From F23-D06 sp947165685 (GTDB lineage Bacteria; Bacteroidota; Bacteroidia; Bacteroidales; WCHB1-69), in the NCBI GenBank assembly GCA_947165685.1, contig CAMVBK010000008.1, positions 1 to 64,000 on the forward strand: a stretch of DNA of 64,000 nucleotides. Reading direction: 5' to 3'. Below are positions 58,980-64,000 of the stretch, piece after piece. Under the pieces are notes generated by a model, which was given only the letters and a program-made list of their open reading frames with translations, was not told the origin of the DNA and made no database searches. Within the stretch, counting starts at the first letter, position 1. Each line of letters starts with the position of its first letter. A program made the position numbers and the translations under genes.

Positions 58980-60504
58980 TCCAGACATCCTCAATTGCCT
59001 GGCCAACCTTTCCAGCGACGAGGTCTTCACCTCGCCCGAGTTGGCCAACCGTATGCTCGACCTGCTGCCGCAGGAGCTGTTCCGCAGTTCCAAAACGCGG
59101 TTTCTCGATCCCTGCAGCAAGAGCGGGGTCTTCCTGCGCGAGATTGCGAAACGGCTGCTGGCGGGTCTCGAAGAGCAGATTCCCGATCTGCAGCAGCGTA
59201 TCGACCACATCATGACCAAGCAGGTTTTCGGCATCGCCTGCACCGACCTCACCGCCGAGATGAGCCGCCGCACGCTTTACTGTACCAAACTGGCCAACGG
59301 CAAATACAGTGTCAGTACGGCTTTTCATGATGTGCAGGGCAATCTGCGTTATGACCGCTGCCGCCACACGTGGAACGCGCAAGGCCGCTGCGAACACTGC
59401 GGCGCCAGTCAAGGTGAGTATCTTCGCGCCGACTCCCGCGAAACCTACGCCTATCCGTTTATTCACAAACCAATCAAAGAAATATTCAAGAAAGATATGC
59501 AATTCGACGTAATTATTGGAAATCCGCCGTACCAGATGAGTATAGGTGGAGGTGGTAGTACGGACAGAGCCACTCCTGTCTATAACAAATTCGTAAATAC
59601 AGCATTGAAGGTCAAAGCCAACTACGTTTGTATGATTATTCCATCAAAGTGGATGGTTGGAGGTTTTGGCCTAAAAGAATTCAGACAGCAAATGTCGCAA
59701 GAGAAACGCTTAAAAGTAATTGTTGATTTTGAAGACTCAGCCTCATGCTTTCCAGGTGTTCATATTGACGGTGGAGTATGCTATTTCTTGATTGAAAACA
59801 AATACAATGGGAAAACGAAGTATGAGTTTCACTCAAAGGATGGGGCAACGCATACGGATTCCAGATACCTTACTAATCAGCATTTCGATTACATCATACG
59901 TGATGGGCGAATACTTTCATTACTAGATAAGGTGAACCAAAAGGAAAAGTTTAGCGACATAGTATCCGCTATGAATCCTTTTGGAGTAAACACCTTTCTT
60001 TTTAACGAACCCGAACGAATGCCTGAAGCACAATTGTCAGAAAAGCCATACAATGGTTCTGTTGAAGTTCATGGCGTTTACGGGATAAAAGGAGGGGCGA
60101 AACGGAAAGTGGGTTATATCAAAAAGAATACGGTATCTCAAAATGTTGCATGGATTGATAAGTATAAAACGTTTTTCTCCTGTACATATTCAACAAATGC
60201 AATAAACTATCCTGAACCAATCTTCGCAGGTCCAAATGTTGTGTGTACTGGTACTTTTATTGTGATTGGTCCATTCCGCAACAAAGAGGAACAAATGAAT
60301 TGTAAATCTTTTATGGAAACCAATTTCTTCAAGGTTTTGCTCTATTTTGGTAAAGGCACTATGCACGTCACTCGTAGTGTATTTGGGCTAATCCCTTTGG
60401 TGGATTTCTCCCACCCCTGGACCGACGAGATGCTGTACAAGAAGTACGGCTTGGACAAGGACGAGATCGCCTTTATCGAAAGCATGATACGGCCGATGGA
60501 ATAA
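58966..60504 (+). CDS. Eco57I-type adenine methylase
   Basis: 512 residues from ATG 58966 (a longer open frame upstream is out-of-frame shadow of the previous gene). The N-terminus SSDEVFTSPELANRMLDLLP and FLDPCSKSGVFLREIAKRL (motifs X and I) mirror the subunit before it. A Cys/His knuckle (CRHTWNAQGRCEHCGASQ) precedes the catalytic IIGNPPYQMS (N186 to Y189). The part from about 59490 to 60400 is the target-recognition region and is AT-rich, whereas both ends are GC-rich. Length and ends look intact. With its neighbours it forms a restriction-like operon. Confidence 0.87.
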   Translation: MTHYSPDILNCLANLSSDEVFTSPELANRMLDLLPQELFRSSKTRFLDPCSKSGVFLREIAKRLLAGLEEQIPDLQQRIDHIMTKQVFGIACTDLTAEMSRRTLYCTKLANGKYSVSTAFHDVQGNLRYDRCRHTWNAQGRCEHCGASQGEYLRADSRETYAYPFIHKPIKEIFKKDMQFDVIIGNPPYQMSIGGGGSTDRATPVYNKFVNTALKVKANYVCMIIPSKWMVGGFGLKEFRQQMSQEKRLKVIVDFEDSASCFPGVHIDGGVCYFLIENKYNGKTKYEFHSKDGATHTDSRYLTNQHFDYIIRDGRILSLLDKVNQKEKFSDIVSAMNPFGVNTFLFNEPERMPEAQLSEKPYNGSVEVHGVYGIKGGAKRKVGYIKKNTVSQNVAWIDKYKTFFSCTYSTNAINYPEPIFAGPNVVCTGTFIVIGPFRNKEEQMNCKSFMETNFFKVLLYFGKGTMHVTRSVFGLIPLVDFSHPWTDEMLYKKYGLDKDEIAFIESMIRPME

Positions 60505-60522
60505 CAATGAAAGATTTTGATT

Positions 60523-63069
60523 ATGCAAACAATAGACCAAATCCTCCCCAACAGCCGGCGCACCGTGCCGCAGATATACATGTACGACGACGTTGCCTTC
60601 CCGGGATGGATCAAGATCGGGCAGACGGGCCGCCACGATGTGAACGAGCGCATCGACGAGCAACACCCCATCACCGAACCGTACAAGACCTACCACCTGC
60701 TGTGGCACGACAACGCCTTCTATGCTGACGGCAGCGGCGAGAGCTTCGGCGACCACGACATCCACGACCTCCTGCGCCGCATGGGCAAGGAACTCGTCGG
60801 CGAGTGGTGCCGCTGCTCCCTGCGCGAGGCCCAGGCCGCCTACGTGGCCGTGCGACACCGCGACACCCACGTGGAGACCGTGCGCGACCTCGACTACGCC
60901 ATGCGCAAGGAGCAGGCGCAGGCGGTGCAACAGACAGCCGACTACTTCGCCAGAATGGACCGCGAGGAGCCCGACCGCCCCAGCCACTACCTCTGGAACG
61001 CCAAGATGCGCTTCGGCAAGACATTCGCCACCTACCAGCTCGCCAAACGGATGGGAGCCAAGCGCGTATTAGTGCTCACCTTCAAGCCCGCCGTGGAGGA
61101 CTCGTGGCGCGACGACCTCCTGCGCCACCGCGACTTCGAGGGCTGGAAATATTACAGCGAAAAATGGAGAGAAAAGGATGACACGAATGCCGTAGGGACG
61201 AATGATTATTCGCCTCTACAATCGCAACGTTCTGCCCCGTTGGTGGTGTTCGGCTCGTTCCAGGACTACCTCGGACGGGACAAATACGGTAACATCAAGA
61301 CCAAGAACGAATGGGTGCACAGCATCCACTGGGATTTGATTGTGCTGGACGAATACCATTTCGGGGCATGGAACGACAACGCCAAGAGTCTGCTCGACCT
61401 CGGGGATGCCGATGCCAAACGACGTCAGGCGGAAGAGGACGCGGTGATGGGCGAAAGCGGCATCGACGTGGAGAGCGGGCGTGCCTGGGACGACAGCGAT
61501 GTGCCCATCACGGGCAAGCACTACCTCTACCTCAGCGGCACCCCTTTTCGCGCTCTCGCCACGGGCGAGTTCATGGAAAGCCAGATCTTCAACTGGACCT
61601 ATCAGGACGAACAGGCGCGAAAAGAGACCGTCGGCGGTCCCTACTTGGAGATGCCCACCATGGTGATGATGACCTACCAGATGCCGCAGGACCTCGGGGC
61701 GATGATCGAGCAGTGGGACATGGACGGCTTCGACCTCAACGAGTTCTTCCGTGCAGAAGGCAAGACTTTCGTGCATGAGAAGGCCGTGCAGAAGTGGCTC
61801 GACATTATCCGCGGCAAGGCACCGATCTTCGGCGACGGCAGCTCGCCGCTCAATGTGCGTCCCGCGCTGCCCTTCGAGGACACGCGTCTGCTCGACCTTT
61901 GCGCCCACACGATGTGGTTTCTGCCGAACGTGGCCTCCTGCGACGCGATGGAAGCCCTGCTGCGCCGTCCGGCCAACGGGTTCTACCAGAACTACACCAT
62001 CATCAACTGCAGCGGCACGAAGGCCGGCATCGGCATAGACGCCCTCGGTCCCGTGCGCGAAGCCATGGGCGACAACCCGCTGAAGACCCGCACCATCACG
62101 CTGACTTGCGGCAAACTGACTACGGGCGTCACCCTGCGCCCATTGGGTGGATTGCTGATGCTGCGCAACTGCTCCAGCCCCGAGACCTACTTCCAGACGG
62201 CCTTCCGGGTACAGAGTCCGTGGACAGTCCCCGACAAGGACGACCCCACGAAGCGCACCATCCTCAAGCCCACCTGCTACGTGTTCGACTTCGCCCCCAA
62301 CCGTGCCCTGCGCGAGGTGGTAACCTACGCCAACCAGTTGGATGTCGATAGCAACCGCCGCATCACCGACAAGGTGGATGAGTTCATCAACTTCCTGCCC
62401 ATTCTGCAATTCGATGGCAGTTCCATGAAGCGGGTGGATGCCACCGAAATTCTCGACTTCGTGGATAACGGGGTCAGCGGGACCATGTTGGCGCGACGTT
62501 GGAACAGCGCGAAATTGGTCGATGTCAGCAACACCGTGTTGGAACGGGTGTTGAACAATCCCGAGGCATTGGCCACCATTATGAAAATCGAGGGTTTCCG
62601 CGCTTTGGGCAGCGACATCATCGAGAACATCGTTAACCGTGCGGAGAGAATCAAGAAACTGAAACGCGAGGCCGGCGAAGGCGGCGACAGCAAGAAGAAA
62701 AAGGAGCTGACGCAGGAGGAGAAGGAGTACCGCTCCAAACGGCGCGAGGTGCAGGAGAAGCTGATGAAGTTCGCCACCCGAATCCCGATTTTCATGTATC
62801 TCACCGACTACCGCGAGGAGAGTTTGGAGGATGTCATCCGCAAGTTGGAACCAAAACTGTTCGAGCGCGTCACCGGTCTGACCATCGACGATTTCGACCT
62901 GCTACTGCGCATCGGGGTCTTCAACCGCGCCTACATGAACGACGCCATCCTGAAGTTTCGCCGCTACGAAGACGCCTCCCTGTCCTACACCGGCGTCAAC
63001 CGCCACGCCTCCGATACCCGTATCGGCCTGATGGACAGCACGGTGCCGATTGAGGCGATAGTGGATTAA
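60523..63069 (+). CDS. GIY-YIG/T5orf172 and SF2 helicase fusion
   Basis: 848 residues from ATG 60523 (TTG 60517 is a weaker start). The first 110 residues look like a GIY-YIG (T5orf172/MUG113) nuclease: IYMYDDVAFPGWIKIGQTGRHDVNERI. The SF2 helicase follows: NAKMRFGKT (K166, an unusual Walker A), VLDEYH (D276-H279), LYLSGTPFRAL (S338), then a second RecA domain with TLTCGKLTTGVTLRPLGG and YFQTAFRVQSPW. Likely the translocating nuclease of the system. An in-frame palindrome is built into it at 61192-61219. The high GC contrasts with the middle of the methylase gene. Confidence 0.85.
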   Translation: MQTIDQILPNSRRTVPQIYMYDDVAFPGWIKIGQTGRHDVNERIDEQHPITEPYKTYHLLWHDNAFYADGSGESFGDHDIHDLLRRMGKELVGEWCRCSLREAQAAYVAVRHRDTHVETVRDLDYAMRKEQAQAVQQTADYFARMDREEPDRPSHYLWNAKMRFGKTFATYQLAKRMGAKRVLVLTFKPAVEDSWRDDLLRHRDFEGWKYYSEKWREKDDTNAVGTNDYSPLQSQRSAPLVVFGSFQDYLGRDKYGNIKTKNEWVHSIHWDLIVLDEYHFGAWNDNAKSLLDLGDADAKRRQAEEDAVMGESGIDVESGRAWDDSDVPITGKHYLYLSGTPFRALATGEFMESQIFNWTYQDEQARKETVGGPYLEMPTMVMMTYQMPQDLGAMIEQWDMDGFDLNEFFRAEGKTFVHEKAVQKWLDIIRGKAPIFGDGSSPLNVRPALPFEDTRLLDLCAHTMWFLPNVASCDAMEALLRRPANGFYQNYTIINCSGTKAGIGIDALGPVREAMGDNPLKTRTITLTCGKLTTGVTLRPLGGLLMLRNCSSPETYFQTAFRVQSPWTVPDKDDPTKRTILKPTCYVFDFAPNRALREVVTYANQLDVDSNRRITDKVDEFINFLPILQFDGSSMKRVDATEILDFVDNGVSGTMLARRWNSAKLVDVSNTVLERVLNNPEALATIMKIEGFRALGSDIIENIVNRAERIKKLKREAGEGGDSKKKKELTQEEKEYRSKRREVQEKLMKFATRIPIFMYLTDYREESLEDVIRKLEPKLFERVTGLTIDDFDLLLRIGVFNRAYMNDAILKFRRYEDASLSYTGVNRHASDTRIGLMDSTVPIEAIVD
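61192..61219 (+). repeat. Palindromic repeat inside the helicase gene
   Basis: gtagggacgaat-gatt-attcgcctctac, a 12-bp imperfect stem with a 4-base loop, in frame, encoding part of VGTNDYSPLQ. Related in its gtag-gac-g core to the hairpin at 14574-14605. Confidence 0.7.
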
Positions 63070-63116
63070 AGATTGTTGACATCTTCCCATCCATCCGAAT
63101 CATTACCTTCCCCACC

Positions 63117-64000
63117 CTACACGAAGAACAAGCACACCCCCGCCACGCTGACGACGGCGCCGATGACCTCGCGGACCGTCACTTTCTGGTGGAACAGGAT
63201 GGCCGACGGGGCGATGATGAGGATGGGCGTGAGGGCGAAGATGGTCTGCGCGATGCCCGCGGAGGTGTACATGGTGGCCAACAGCGACGCGCTGACCCCG
63301 ATGAAAGGTCCGAAGATGGTGGAGGCGAACACGCACCACATCGCCTTGCGGTCGCGGACTGCCCTGCGCAACTTCGCTAATCCGTCTTTGCTGAACAGAA
63401 TCAACGACAGGAAGAAGCCCGCCAGTCCGATGTAGGCGCGGATGGTGGTGGCGGCGAAGGGTACGCAAATGCTGACCGGCAACGGCAGCAACGCCCCCTC
63501 AAAGACCGCATCCTGGGAAATGTTGAGCGCTGTGAGTGCCGCATCGTAGTGTTGGAGTCCCATCTTGCTGAGTACCAGACCGAAACCTTGACAGATACCG
63601 GCCATCGCCGCGTAGAAGATACCCTTGGCGGGCAGCTTGAAACGCAGCCCGTGATGCTCCGAATCATCGCTTTTCGAGAGAATCGAGAGGGCGATGCCGC
63701 TCAGGGTGACGACCATGCCGAGGATGGCGACCGGGCGCATCTGCTCGCCGAGGAGTATCCGTCCCGTGAGTGCCGCCGTAGGGGCCGAAAGGGTCATGAA
63801 GAGCTGGCCGAAGCGCGACCCGATGTGGATGTAGCCCTGCATCAGGCAGTAGTCGCCGATGACGTAGCCGACCACGCCCGAGAGCAGCAGCCAGCCCCAC
63901 GTGCCGCCGTCGGCGTAGCGCGGATAGGGCACGCCCATCACCAACCAGAGCGTGAGGATGAGGAACAGCAGCGACATCGTCATCCGTATCGTGTTGAACG
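63117..64000 (-). CDS. DMT/EamA-family transporter (5' end beyond the window)
   Basis: At least 288 residues, ten transmembrane helices in two EamA repeats (GYIHIGSRFGQLFMTLSAPTAALTGRILLGEQM; AGIAQTIFALTPILIIAPSAILFHQ). The frame is open to the window edge (reads FNTIRMTMSLLFLI), and the N-terminal half typically starts earlier, so ATG 63983 is not the true start. Substrate cannot be predicted. It converges on the helicase gene. Confidence 0.85.
   Translation of the reverse strand, partial: FNTIRMTMSLLFLILTLWLVMGVPYPRYADGGTWGWLLLSGVVGYVIGDYCLMQGYIHIGSRFGQLFMTLSAPTAALTGRILLGEQMRPVAILGMVVTLSGIALSILSKSDDSEHHGLRFKLPAKGIFYAAMAGICQGFGLVLSKMGLQHYDAALTALNISQDAVFEGALLPLPVSICVPFAATTIRAYIGLAGFFLSLILFSKDGLAKLRRAVRDRKAMWCVFASTIFGPFIGVSASLLATMYTSAGIAQTIFALTPILIIAPSAILFHQKVTVREVIGAVVSVAGVCLFFV

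Noticed and set aside
61216..62409. Minus-strand open frame of 397 codons opposite the helicase gene
   Set aside because: Shadow of the helicase gene, which has clear SF2 motifs.

Overview
The window looks like chromosomal DNA of a member of the Bacteroidota, most likely Bacteroidales. Many genes have a TAnnTTTG -7 box instead of a sigma70 promoter, and ribosome binding sites are weak. The content fits too: TlpA/DUF4369 proteins, a DUF2723 membrane protein, a FISUMP lipoprotein, butyrate kinase, lysyl-tRNA synthetase with a C-terminal extension, and many lipoproteins. No rRNA, tRNA, CRISPR array or transposase gene was seen.

From 0 to 35 kb the region is mostly housekeeping. It holds a recA / TPR lipoprotein / ruvB operon, a single-chain restriction-modification gene placed between recA and a LytTR regulator, a TlpA-like thioredoxin, rluD, aroK, elbB, DUF2723, pheS, a cyclophilin, an S9 peptidase, an LptF/G permease, folB-aroB, AMP nucleosidase, lysS, a beta-helix lipoprotein, ftsQ-ftsA-ftsZ, and buk-nadK. 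From 35 to 51 kb come thioredoxin, a POT transporter, surface and membrane proteins, a duplicated small gene flanking an AT-rich gene, two pseudogenes made by internal deletion, and many copies of a CGCAGA-rich palindromic intergenic repeat.

From 51.7 to 63.1 kb is a defence-like island. It holds an AbiEi-like/Fic fusion, a DUF3791 pair, an ABC-three-component (ABC-3C) system with an Mrr-like nuclease, a FISUMP lipoprotein cassette between direct repeats, and a three-gene restriction-like system (methylase-like subunit, Eco57I-type methylase, GIY-YIG/SF2 helicase). The last system is preceded by a long structured leader. Its strand segments can form either a tall hairpin with a GTAA tetraloop or a terminator-like hairpin that ends in a T-run directly at the start codon. 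The window ends inside a DMT transporter gene.

Two kinds of small repeat shape the gene borders. Tandem 7-8 bp repeats touch start or stop codons, and in rluD one is translated. Palindromic repeats of several families lie between genes and sometimes inside them. A 126-bp direct repeat around the restriction gene near recA has duplicated the recA promoter. Calls rest on reading the sequence and on remembered family features; no database search was possible.
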